Assembly (NCBI RefSeq): GCF_901827175.1
Contig: NZ_LR594662.1
Location: 2,480,001-2,544,000 of the forward strand
DNA from: Variovorax sp. RA8
GTDB taxonomy: Bacteria; Pseudomonadota; Gammaproteobacteria; Burkholderiales; Burkholderiaceae_C
Direction: 5' to 3'
DNA length: 64,000 nt
In this document: in pieces, positions 1 to 7,789 of the stretch
Layout of the letters: every line of letters begins with the position of its first letter
Position numbering within the stretch: the stretch's first letter is position 1
Notes under the pieces: generated by a model
What the model saw: only the letters and a program-made list of their open reading frames with translations
Told to the model about the DNA's origin: nothing
Databases searched by the model: none
Position numbers and translations under genes: made by a program

Positions 1-82
1 GGTGTCGATCCTTGCCTGCCGGGCTGGCGGTATCCATCGCCGACCATGACGACGACAAGCAGCTGCCGAAGCGGAGGTCCGA

Positions 83-712
83 TCAAGCGTCAGGACGAAG
101 ATGCTCGACGAACCACGCGCTGGCCAGTGCCGAGACCACGTCCAGGGCGCCGGCTTCCTCGAAGAGATGGGTGGCGCGCGGGACGATCTCGAGACGCTTT
201 GGGCAACGCAGCTGTTCCAGGGCTGCACGGTTCAGGGCCAGGACCTCGGTGTCGGCCCCGCCGACGATGAGCAGGGTCGGCGCAAGAACCGCCCCCAATG
301 CCTCGCCGGCGAGATCTGGACGCCCGCCGCGCGAGACGACGGCTTGCACAGCCTCCGGACGCCGCGCCGCCGCGGCCAAGGCCGCGCCCGCACCCGTGCT
401 CGCGCCAAAGAGGCCGATGGGCTGGGGGCCGTAGGACGACAAGGCGTCGAGCGCATCCATTACCCGTTGCGCAAGCAGGGGGATGTCGAACACGTTGGCG
501 CGTTGCTTGGCCTCCTCGTCCGTGAGCAGGTCGAACAACAGCGTGCTCAGGCCTCTGCGTTGCAAGACCTCGGCCACCTGCATGTTGCGACGGCTGCGGC
601 GGCTGCTGCCGCTGCCGTGCGCGAAGACCACGATGCCGCGCGGCGGACCCACCAGGCACAGTTCCCCTTCCAGCCTTTGGGATCCGATCGACAAGGGCAA
701 TAGGTTCGGCAT
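83..712 (-). CDS. alpha/beta hydrolase (dienelactone hydrolase-like)
   Basis: A 209-aa cytoplasmic alpha/beta hydrolase. Visible elements are the oxyanion-type loop HGSGSS near residue 32, the nucleophile elbow GASTGAG (Ser in G-x-S-x-G) near 104, an acidic residue in VGGADTEV near 152, and a C-terminal histidine in RATHLFEE near 182. These give a plausible Ser-Asp-His triad. Proteins of this type often occur beside or fused to phosphoribosyltransferases and lack a defined substrate. The gene is divergent from the universal stress protein at 970. The FNR-type box at 829-842 faces it, with a -10-like hexamer CAAACT at 801-806, so it probably belongs to the island regulon. Substrate unknown. 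Confidence 0.85.
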   Translation of the reverse strand: MPNLLPLSIGSQRLEGELCLVGPPRGIVVFAHGSGSSRRSRRNMQVAEVLQRRGLSTLLFDLLTDEEAKQRANVFDIPLLAQRVMDALDALSSYGPQPIGLFGASTGAGAALAAAARRPEAVQAVVSRGGRPDLAGEALGAVLAPTLLIVGGADTEVLALNRAALEQLRCPKRLEIVPRATHLFEEAGALDVVSALASAWFVEHLRPDA

Positions 713-828
713 GGAGACTCAGTCCTGATCTTGCGCCATGGCGAGGCGAAGGCGTTCGAGATCGATGTTCGACAAGAATGCATCCTGCGGGTTGGAGGTC
801 AGTTTGACCTGTGAACTCAAAAGGAGGT

Positions 829-842
829 TTGCGCTGGATCAA
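829..842 (-). promoter_or_regulatory. FNR/FixK-type operator for hydrolase
   Basis: TTGCG-CTGG-ATCAA, a 14-bp dyad of the FNR/FixK type. The leftward -10-like hexamer CAAACT (801-806) lies at class II spacing, and the hydrolase start is 116 bases away. The same 14-mer recurs exactly at 11623, 34581 and 37712. Confidence 0.6.
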
Positions 843-892
843 GTGCCCGGCAGTTGGATGAAAAGGGAGCCATCGAATCGGCGTCGTGCGGT

Positions 893-906
893 TTGATGCT
901 GCGCAA
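893..906 (+). promoter_or_regulatory. FNR/FixK-type operator for universal stress gene
   Basis: TTGAT-GCTG-CGCAA, followed at class II spacing by TAACTT (929-934) and then by AAGGAG and ATG at 970. The box lies inside the upstream extension of the reading frame, which supports the ATG at 970 rather than 886 as the true start. Confidence 0.7.
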
Positions 907-969
907 AGTCAAGAGACGCCGCTCGCGTTAACTTGGGCGCTTTCTTCGAGGGTACTCAAGGAGCCGCTC

Positions 970-1794
970 ATGCAGACACCCAAGACCATCCTGCTTCACC
1001 TCGACAGCTCCGCGCGGGCTGCGGAACGAGTCAAGATCGCGCGCCAGGTCGCCGATGCCTTCGAGGGCGAAGTCATCGCCCAGCCTTGCACCAGGTCGGC
1101 CCTGATGCGGTACCCGTATGCCCTGGAGGGCGCGGCCGAAGCCATGGCGATCATGGAGTCGCTCGACAAGGACTGTCGCGACAAGGCGTACGCGACCTTC
1201 AAGGCGGCCGGCGGCGAATCGCCGCGCCTGCACTGGGCGGAGCCGATGAGCGACGCCCCCTGGGGCTTTGCCCGCCGTGCCCTCTATGCCGACCTGCTCA
1301 TCCTGGGGCAGCGCGACCCGGATGACCCTGCCCCAGGAGAGTTGCCCGCGGATTTCGTGCCCAGCGTTCTTGTCGAGTCCGGCCGGCCCGCGCTGGTGGT
1401 GCCCTATGCGGGGCCGGTCGCCACGGTCGGCCGCAACGTCCTGATTGCCTGGAAGGAAACGCGCGAGGCCGCGCGTGCGTTGTCGGCAGCGCTGCCCTGG
1501 CTGGTGCGCGCGCAGTCCGTCCATGCGGTCTCCTATGGCGAAGACGCCGAGGCCTCCCTGCGCAGCCTGCAGCGCTATCTGAGCGCGCAAGGGGTGGATG
1601 CCGTGGCGCTGCAACACGGCGATCCGGATGAGGACGAAGTCGGGGAGAGGATCCTTTCGAAGGCCGCCGACGTGAGCGCAGACCTGCTGGTGATGGGCTG
1701 CTACGGGCACAGCCGCGCGCGCGAATGGGTGCTCGGCGGCGCCACACGGTCGATGCTTCAATCCATGACCTTGCCGGTGTTGATGTCGCATTGA
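970..1794 (+). CDS. Universal stress protein (tandem UspA domains)
   Basis: A 274-aa cytoplasmic protein with two UspA-like halves. The first begins TILLHLD and the second near residue 160 (NVLIAWK). The C-terminal half keeps the nucleotide-binding signature G-x2-G-x9-G(S/T): GCYGHSRAREWVLGGAT, residues 243-259. The start is ATG 970, with AAGGAG at 958-963 and a FixK/FNR-type promoter just upstream; the frame stays open back to 886, but that segment contains the operator. Two more proteins of the same build lie at 36805 and 43934. Tandem Usp proteins are typical of hypoxia and dormancy regulons; the molecular role is not known. Confidence 0.92.
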   Translation: MQTPKTILLHLDSSARAAERVKIARQVADAFEGEVIAQPCTRSALMRYPYALEGAAEAMAIMESLDKDCRDKAYATFKAAGGESPRLHWAEPMSDAPWGFARRALYADLLILGQRDPDDPAPGELPADFVPSVLVESGRPALVVPYAGPVATVGRNVLIAWKETREAARALSAALPWLVRAQSVHAVSYGEDAEASLRSLQRYLSAQGVDAVALQHGDPDEDEVGERILSKAADVSADLLVMGCYGHSRAREWVLGGATRSMLQSMTLPVLMSH

Positions 1795-1817
1795 GCCGCC
1801 CGGACCTTGCCAGGCGT

Positions 1818-2516
1818 TCAGGCTGTCACCGGGGCGACGATGCGCCCGTCGACGAGTTCCACGATGCGGTCGCACCTTCCGGCGAGTTGGTGGTTGTGGG
1901 TCACCATGAGCACCGTCGTGCCTTGCTTCGCGCTGACTTGTCGCAACAGCGTAAACACGCCCTCGGCCGACTTCGTGTCGAGGTTGCCCGTAGGCTCGTC
2001 GGCCAGGATGAGCGCCGGATTCATGGCGAGTGCGCGAGCGATCGCCACGCGCTGCTGCTGGCCGCCGGACATGTTCGTCGCACGGTTGTTCTGCCATGGC
2101 AGCAGGCCCACCTGGTCGAGAAGCGCGCGCGCCCGTTCGTTCATTGCATCGTCCGCACGGCCGCGCTCGAGCAGCATCGGCATCATCACATTCTCCAGTG
2201 CAGTGAACGCTGAGATCAGGTGGTGGTACTGGAAGACGAAGCCGATCGCGTGGCCGCGCAGGCGTGTCAGATCCGCTTCGCCGAGTCCGCTGGTGTCGTT
2301 GCCGTCGATCCATATGCGCCCGGCATCGGGCCGGTCGAGCAGACCCATGATGTTCAGCAGCGTGCTCTTGCCCGATCCGCTCGGGCCCATCAACGCGCAG
2401 AATTCGCCGCGCGCGAGCGCCAGGTCGATGCCGTGCAGCACCTCGGTCTCGGCCGTCGTCCCCACGCCATAGGATTTGCGCACACCCTCCAGCCGCAGGA
2501 CATCATCCGTTGCCAT
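1818..2516 (-). CDS. ABC transporter ATP-binding protein (LolD/MacB type)
   Basis: ATPase of about 232 aa. It shows Walker [10 protein letters not shown], a Q-loop region (FQYHHL), the signature LSGGQ-like MSGGQQQR, Walker [13 protein letters not shown] and an H-loop (VTHNH). The start [11 protein letters not shown] at 2516 lies one base past the stop of the permease; the frame continues upstream inside the permease but without family sequence. It is the last gene of the leftward operon that began at 11566 and forms an exporter with the FtsX-type permease and the HlyD-type adaptor just upstream. This architecture moves lipids, lipoproteins, peptides or drugs outward in the MacAB/LolCDE family; the substrate here is not evident. 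Confidence 0.93.
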   Translation of the reverse strand: MATDDVLRLEGVRKSYGVGTTAETEVLHGIDLALARGEFCALMGPSGSGKSTLLNIMGLLDRPDAGRIWIDGNDTSGLGEADLTRLRGHAIGFVFQYHHLISAFTALENVMMPMLLERGRADDAMNERARALLDQVGLLPWQNNRATNMSGGQQQRVAIARALAMNPALILADEPTGNLDTKSAEGVFTLLRQVSAKQGTTVLMVTHNHQLAGRCDRIVELVDGRIVAPVTA

Positions 2517-2517
2517 G

Positions 2518-3747
2518 CTATCCCCGGATGGCGGCGACCGGATCGAGCCGCGCGGCACGCACTGCCGGCGTAACCGCTGCGACGAGCCCCGTGATCGTCG
2601 CGAGGACCGCGGCCCAGGCGTACAGCCCGGAGTCCACGGTCACCGCGAACATCGGCGTGCCGTCCGGATTGCGTGCCGCCAGCCGCCACACCTCGAGCAA
2701 CAAGGTGCCGAACGCCGAGCCGACGAGGGAGCCGACCAGGCCGACCACCGCGCCTTGGATGAGGAAGACACTGAGCATCTGGCCGCGCGAGCCTCCCATC
2801 GCCCGCAGGATGCCGATTTCCTTGGATCGCTGTACCACCGACACCACCAGCACGCTGGCGATGCCCGCAGCCACTGAGAGGCCGACGAACAGCCGGATCA
2901 GGTAGCTCGAAAACTTCTGCGCGTTCAGCCCCAGGAAGAACTGGTTGTTCGTCTTGATCCAGCTCTCCGCGAGCAGGCCCGTCTCGGCGACGATCTCTTG
3001 CGCAACGGTTTCGGCCTCGAACGGATCGACCACGGTCAGGTCGATGCTCGAGACGCCGCCCACGAGGTTCAGCAGGTTCTGCGCGGTCGCGAGCTCGACG
3101 TAGACGTTGCGCTGGTTCACGCCCTTGGAGCCCAGATCGAAGATCGCGACGATGGCGAGCGTCGCGCTCGTGCCGGCGGCGGTCGCCACGCGCAGCTTGT
3201 CGCCGACGCGCACGCCCAGGTCATCGGCCAGCTGCGTACCCACGATCATGTCGCTCGTCGTCAGTCGAAAGCTGCCGGCCACGAGCTTGTCGGGCAGGGG
3301 AACGATCTTCACGTATTGCTGCGGGTCGATGCCGACCAGTGTGATCGACTCGCTGGCATCGCCGCGAATCGCGAATCCAGGGCCGCTTGCGGTGGGGGAC
3401 ACCACGTTGATGTCGGCGCGACGGCGCATCGACTCGCGCACCTTGCGCCACTGGTCGACCGACGCGACGAGTTGCGAGCGCCTCTGCACGTTGGCGGCGA
3501 CGATCTCGCCGTCGCGCGGTACGCGCAAGGGCCGCGCCACATCCTTGGGGCGGCTGATGACGATGTGGGGCTGCGAGCTCAGTACACGGCGGAAGATGTT
3601 GGCCTGCATGCCATCGAGCAACGCCGACATGAACACGATCACGCCGACACCTATCGCTACGCCGCCCACGATGAAGAGGGTCTGCAAGCGGCCTTCGTTG
3701 AGGAAGCGCAGCGCTGCGAGCCACTCGATCGGCAGGAGCTTGCTCAT
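2518..3747 (-). CDS. ABC transporter permease (FtsX/MacB family)
   Basis: A permease of about 409 aa with the MacB/FtsX layout. One N-terminal membrane segment near residues 20-45 is followed by a large periplasmic domain (about 50-280) and three C-terminal segments, the first near the [16 protein letters not shown] coupling motif. The start MSKLLPIEW at 3747 overlaps the adaptor stop by four bases (ATGA), so translation is coupled. It ends [13 protein letters not shown], the usual family terminus. It works with the ATPase at 1818 and adaptor at 3744. A second set of the same three parts lies at 51805-54885. Confidence 0.92.
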   Translation of the reverse strand: MSKLLPIEWLAALRFLNEGRLQTLFIVGGVAIGVGVIVFMSALLDGMQANIFRRVLSSQPHIVISRPKDVARPLRVPRDGEIVAANVQRRSQLVASVDQWRKVRESMRRRADINVVSPTASGPGFAIRGDASESITLVGIDPQQYVKIVPLPDKLVAGSFRLTTSDMIVGTQLADDLGVRVGDKLRVATAAGTSATLAIVAIFDLGSKGVNQRNVYVELATAQNLLNLVGGVSSIDLTVVDPFEAETVAQEIVAETGLLAESWIKTNNQFFLGLNAQKFSSYLIRLFVGLSVAAGIASVLVVSVVQRSKEIGILRAMGGSRGQMLSVFLIQGAVVGLVGSLVGSAFGTLLLEVWRLAARNPDGTPMFAVTVDSGLYAWAAVLATITGLVAAVTPAVRAARLDPVAAIRG

Positions 3748-5111
3748 GAGGCGCTCGCGACCGCAGCGCCGGCCCATTCCCGCAGATGGGTGCGAACGCG
3801 CTGTCCTTCGCCGATCGTCGGTGCGGGGCCGGCGAGCACCAGGTCGCCTTGGCGCAATCCATCGACGATCTCGATGCACGTGTCACCACGGACGCCTGTG
3901 CGAACCGGCTGCTTGCGGGCGCGGCCGTCCACCACATGCCACACCCATGGACTGGCCCGGCCCGCGTCATGCACCGCATCGCCGGGCACGGCGAGCGCTC
4001 CCGCGTGCCGTGCCACCAGGATGTCTACCGATACCGTCATGTCCTGGCGCAGGTAGTCCGGCGGCGAGGGTACGCGCAGCTTGACCTCGACCGAGCCGCG
4101 CTGCGGGTCGACGCCCGGATTGATGTAGGCCACCTCGGCATCGAACCTGAGGTCCGGGTACGCGTCGGCGGAGGCGAGCGCGACCTGCCCGAGCGCGATC
4201 AGTGCGAGGTTCTTCTCGTCGATTTGCACAACGAGTTGGGTCTCGCCCGAAGGTGACAGCACCATCAGCGCCTTGCCCGGGGAGACCACGTCACCACGCT
4301 CGACCGCGCGGCTGATCAGCGTGCCGGCCAATGGCGTCCTGATGATCGTGTGGTCCAGGTTGGCTTGCGCCGTCTGCATGGCGGCCTGAGCCTGCTCGAC
4401 GGCCATTTGCGCGAGTCGTTGCGCGTTGCCCTCCGCGCTGTTGTCATCGACCTGCAACTGCGCTGCGCGCAACTGGGACTGGGCCACCTCGAGATTGCGC
4501 TTCGCACCATCGAGCTGTGCAAGCCCTACGAAGCCTGTCGCCTGCAGCTCGTGCGTGCGCTCGTACTGGCGCTGCACGTCGACGAGGTTCGCGCGCGCCT
4601 GGCGCAGCGACTGCTGCGCCGAAGGCAGGGTGGTCTCGCGCAACTGGCGCAGACGGGCCTCGGCTTGTGCCATCGCGAGGCGGGCCTGCACGACCTGCGC
4701 GCGCAACTCGTCGCCCTCCAGTTCGATCAGGACCTCATTCGCCTTGACCGCCTGGCCTTCATCCACAGGGATGCGCGATACGGAGCCAGTCAACTGGCTG
4801 CCGATGTCGATGCGCAACGGGTTCACGACGCGGCCACTCGCGACGACCGTCTGCACCACGTCGCCTCGGGTGGCCGCATAGGCTGCCACTGCCGGCGGGC
4901 GCCCCAGCAGGAACAGGAATGTCGCAATGGAGGCGGCGGCCCCCATGGCGGTGAGGATGAGGGTGCGGTGCGCCTTCAGCGAGGCGGCCCACGCGACAGG
5001 AGATGGCATTGCTTCATCGGGACTCGCGGCTTGTGCGCGCCCCGAACGCAACGGTAACGCGGAGCGATCGGCCATGGATTGAGCGACATCAAGGCGACGC
5101 GACAAAGTCAT
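3744..5111 (-). CDS. Periplasmic adaptor, HlyD/MacA family
   Basis: A 455-aa membrane-fusion protein. An N-terminal membrane anchor lies around residues 50-70. Next come a biotinyl-lipoyl-like half motif (VVNPLRIDIGSQLTGSV), a long alpha-hairpin rich in Gln and Arg (about 125-260), the second lipoyl half and beta-barrel, and a C-terminal membrane-proximal domain (IVDGLRQGDLVLAGP). The ATG at 5111 overlaps the stop of the MprF-like gene by four bases. An FNR-like sequence at 5079-5092 lies inside the start of this gene, so an internal promoter with a start at 5075 is possible but unproven. It should link the inner-membrane ABC permease to an outer-membrane channel not encoded here. Confidence 0.9.
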   Translation of the reverse strand: MTLSRRLDVAQSMADRSALPLRSGRAQAASPDEAMPSPVAWAASLKAHRTLILTAMGAAASIATFLFLLGRPPAVAAYAATRGDVVQTVVASGRVVNPLRIDIGSQLTGSVSRIPVDEGQAVKANEVLIELEGDELRAQVVQARLAMAQAEARLRQLRETTLPSAQQSLRQARANLVDVQRQYERTHELQATGFVGLAQLDGAKRNLEVAQSQLRAAQLQVDDNSAEGNAQRLAQMAVEQAQAAMQTAQANLDHTIIRTPLAGTLISRAVERGDVVSPGKALMVLSPSGETQLVVQIDEKNLALIALGQVALASADAYPDLRFDAEVAYINPGVDPQRGSVEVKLRVPSPPDYLRQDMTVSVDILVARHAGALAVPGDAVHDAGRASPWVWHVVDGRARKQPVRTGVRGDTCIEIVDGLRQGDLVLAGPAPTIGEGQRVRTHLREWAGAAVASAS

Positions 5112-7768
5112 GCGTCGGTCGTGCGTGCAATCTTCGCCTGCCGGTCCTCAAGGCGCGAGCGAAATGCCGGCTTGGATTCGTCGCTGCGCCGCGTGGAGCC
5201 GCGAGAGCCGTGCTTGGAGACGATGCCAGCCACGCCGCCGGCCATCAGCGCAGCGACATCGAAGAGGATCGCCGGCAGTGCGACGCCCCCCGGGGACGCC
5301 AGATACAGCGGCGTCCAGACCGGATCGAACTTCGCCTTGTAGCGGCGCAGGCCCTCGAAGTTGTAGAAGTGTTCGCCGTGCCGAGACAGCAGCGTGCCGA
5401 TGCGGCCCCATAGCGGCGTCTCGCGCTGCGTGTCCAGGCCCGCAAGCGGCGCCATGCCGAGGTCGAACCAGCGAAAGCCCTGTGCACGACCCCAGAGCAT
5501 CAGCTCGCAGAAGAGGAAGTCCATCGTACCGTTCGGTGCGGTCGGCAGGTGCCGCATCAGGTCGACTGACAGCTCCTGCCTGCCGGCGCCGCACCACAGA
5601 TTGGCGAAGGCGATGATGCCTTCTTCGCTGCGCACGACCGCCACTGGAAACTGCGCCAGGTAGCGGACGTCGAAGGACGCGTTGGAGAAGGCCTTCTCGT
5701 GGGTGCGCTTCGTGGCCAGCCAGGCGTCGGAGACCCGGGCCAGCTCGGGCAGCAGACCCGGAACGGTCTCGCGCGGCGCGATCTCGAAACGGCAACGGCG
5801 CCGCAGCAGCCGGGAACGCGCCTGGCGCAGATCACTGTGCGCCGGCAGGGCAAGGTCGAATCGCGCGAGGTTGACGCGCGCCTGCTCGCCCAGCGGCGTC
5901 AGGCCCAGCCCCACTTCCGCGTAATCCGCACGCCGCTCCCCTCGCACCTCGAAGAAAACGCACCAGCCGTCGAAGCGGTCGCACAGGTCGCGGAAGCGCC
6001 AGATCAGCTCGCGCGCACCTTCGGCGCTGCCAACCGGGTCGCCCATCGCGACCCAGCTGCGTCCGCTGCGGCCATACATCATGAAGGCGTCCTGAGCGCT
6101 GCTGAACAGCAGTGCCTTGTCGCCGCGCAGCACGAGGTTGGCATAGGTATGCGGCGAGCGCTCCACCATCGCTCGCGCGCGCTCGATGTCGCCGGCCGAG
6201 GGCGCCGGAATCGCGGGGCGCGCCGGGCGCAGCAGCCTGTACAGGCCGAACAACGCCGCCAGCGAGGCCGCTCCCACCGTCGCACGCAGCGAACGCGAAG
6301 CCTCGGCGTGCAGCGCGAAGTCCCACCATGAGAGACCCGCTTGCAACGCGTGCCGGTTTGCGAACTGCACGAGCCAGAGGGACGCGGCGAGCACGATCGC
6401 GATAGCGGTCATCCACGAGGGGCTGGAGGGCTCGCCGAGAAGTGAAGACCTGCGACGGAATTGTCCGCGGGAAGACAGCAGGACCACGCCCGCGAACCCG
6501 AGCACGATGGCCTCTTCATAATCCCAGCCCTTCGCCAGCGACAACACGGCGGCAGCGGCCAACAGCAGCAGCGCGACATGCCAGGCAGCATCGAGCCGGC
6601 GCTGCAGGGCATGCGCCAGGAGCAGCAGGGCCGCGCCGGCCAGGCTGGCCATGAAGTGGGAGACTTCGATCACCGGTAGAGAGAGCATGCGGCTGAGGAG
6701 CTCGAGCCGGCCCGAGGCGGCCGGCGTAGAGCCCGAGAACAGCAGCAGCGCCCCGGCGACGAAAACAATGGCGGCCAGAATCTGCGGCGCCAGCGCCACC
6801 AGGGACCGGGTGGCGTCGGAAAGCCTGTTGCGCCGAGCCGGCAGCCGCGCCGCGCCGGCCCGGACGCCCAGCAGGGCGGCCGCGAAGAACAGTGGCGCGA
6901 TGAAGTAGATCCCGCGAAACACGAGGAGTGCAGCGGCCAGTTCGGCCGGCGGCACACGCTGGTCGAGCATGATGACCACTGCCGATTCGAACACGCCCAG
7001 TCCTCCGGGAACGAGGCTCACGTTGCCTGCCAGGAGGGCGAGGAGGAACACCGCCATGCAGTGGGTGAATCCAATGCCGGCGGCCGGCGGCAGCAGTGCG
7101 TAGAACACGGCCGACATCAGACACAGGTCCAGCGAGGCGACGCTGACCTGGCCGAAGGTGAGTGCCGGCGATGGCAGTTCGAGATGCCGGTTGCCCACTG
7201 CCAGAGGGCGGTGGCGCGTTGCCGTCGATACGGTCAGGGCGATGTACGCCCCGAGCAGGGCGAGGAATACAACGCCCAGCGGGCGAGTTGTCTCGCCGGC
7301 CCAATGGAGCGCCGCGGGCAGCATCACCGGGGCGCTGGCGAACGCCACGCCGCCGACCAGCAGGAATCCGAGCCAGAAGCCGGCGCTGCAGAAAAGCACC
7401 ACTCGCGCGATATCGGGCGCCGACAGGCCGGCCGAGGTGTATGTCCAGTAGCGCACCGCGGCGCCGGTGATCAGCGTGTTGCCGAAGTTGTTGCCCAGGG
7501 CGTTGGAGATGAATGCCGTCGCCGCAATCGACGCCAGGGGCATGCGGCGGCTGACGAATCGCATGGCCAGCAGGTCGTAGCCGGCCAGTACCGCGTAGCC
7601 GCCCACAGTCAGCGCCGCGGCCCACCCCAGCGCCGTGGCCGGCATGCTCGACAGGACACGAAGCAGATCCTGGTGACGCTGCAGGCGCAGCCAATCCTGG
7701 AGCACCCACAGCGACAGCGCGAAGACGGCGATCCCGACGAACGGACGCAGGATCGCGAGTGGTCGCAT
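5108..7768 (-). CDS. mprF: MprF-like phosphatidylglycerol aminoacyltransferase/flippase
   Basis: About 886 aa. The N-terminal half is a multi-pass membrane region (about 14 hydrophobic segments) like the MprF flippase. The C-terminal 300 residues are the DUF2156/GNAT-like aminoacyl transferase domain, with VLRGDKALLFSSA, MGDPVGS and the conserved end region FNFEGLRRYKAKFDPVWTPLY. MprF moves Lys or Ala from aminoacyl-tRNA to phosphatidylglycerol and flips the product, changing envelope charge. I chose ATG 7768 because GGAGG lies eight bases before it; another ATG is at 7783. It follows the P-type ATPase by a few bases and overlaps the adaptor gene, so it belongs to a membrane-remodelling operon. 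Confidence 0.9.
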   Translation of the reverse strand: MRPLAILRPFVGIAVFALSLWVLQDWLRLQRHQDLLRVLSSMPATALGWAAALTVGGYAVLAGYDLLAMRFVSRRMPLASIAATAFISNALGNNFGNTLITGAAVRYWTYTSAGLSAPDIARVVLFCSAGFWLGFLLVGGVAFASAPVMLPAALHWAGETTRPLGVVFLALLGAYIALTVSTATRHRPLAVGNRHLELPSPALTFGQVSVASLDLCLMSAVFYALLPPAAGIGFTHCMAVFLLALLAGNVSLVPGGLGVFESAVVIMLDQRVPPAELAAALLVFRGIYFIAPLFFAAALLGVRAGAARLPARRNRLSDATRSLVALAPQILAAIVFVAGALLLFSGSTPAASGRLELLSRMLSLPVIEVSHFMASLAGAALLLLAHALQRRLDAAWHVALLLLAAAAVLSLAKGWDYEEAIVLGFAGVVLLSSRGQFRRRSSLLGEPSSPSWMTAIAIVLAASLWLVQFANRHALQAGLSWWDFALHAEASRSLRATVGAASLAALFGLYRLLRPARPAIPAPSAGDIERARAMVERSPHTYANLVLRGDKALLFSSAQDAFMMYGRSGRSWVAMGDPVGSAEGARELIWRFRDLCDRFDGWCVFFEVRGERRADYAEVGLGLTPLGEQARVNLARFDLALPAHSDLRQARSRLLRRRCRFEIAPRETVPGLLPELARVSDAWLATKRTHEKAFSNASFDVRYLAQFPVAVVRSEEGIIAFANLWCGAGRQELSVDLMRHLPTAPNGTMDFLFCELMLWGRAQGFRWFDLGMAPLAGLDTQRETPLWGRIGTLLSRHGEHFYNFEGLRRYKAKFDPVWTPLYLASPGGVALPAILFDVAALMAGGVAGIVSKHGSRGSTRRSDESKPAFRSRLEDRQAKIARTTDA

Positions 7769-7789
7769 CAGCCTGTCCTCCATCCGCGG

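Noticed and set aside
5079..5092. FNR-like dyad TTGAG-CGAC-ATCAA inside the first adaptor gene
   Set aside because: It lies within the coding start, and the upstream gene overlaps the adaptor start (ATGA). Possible internal promoter, but not counted among the boxes.
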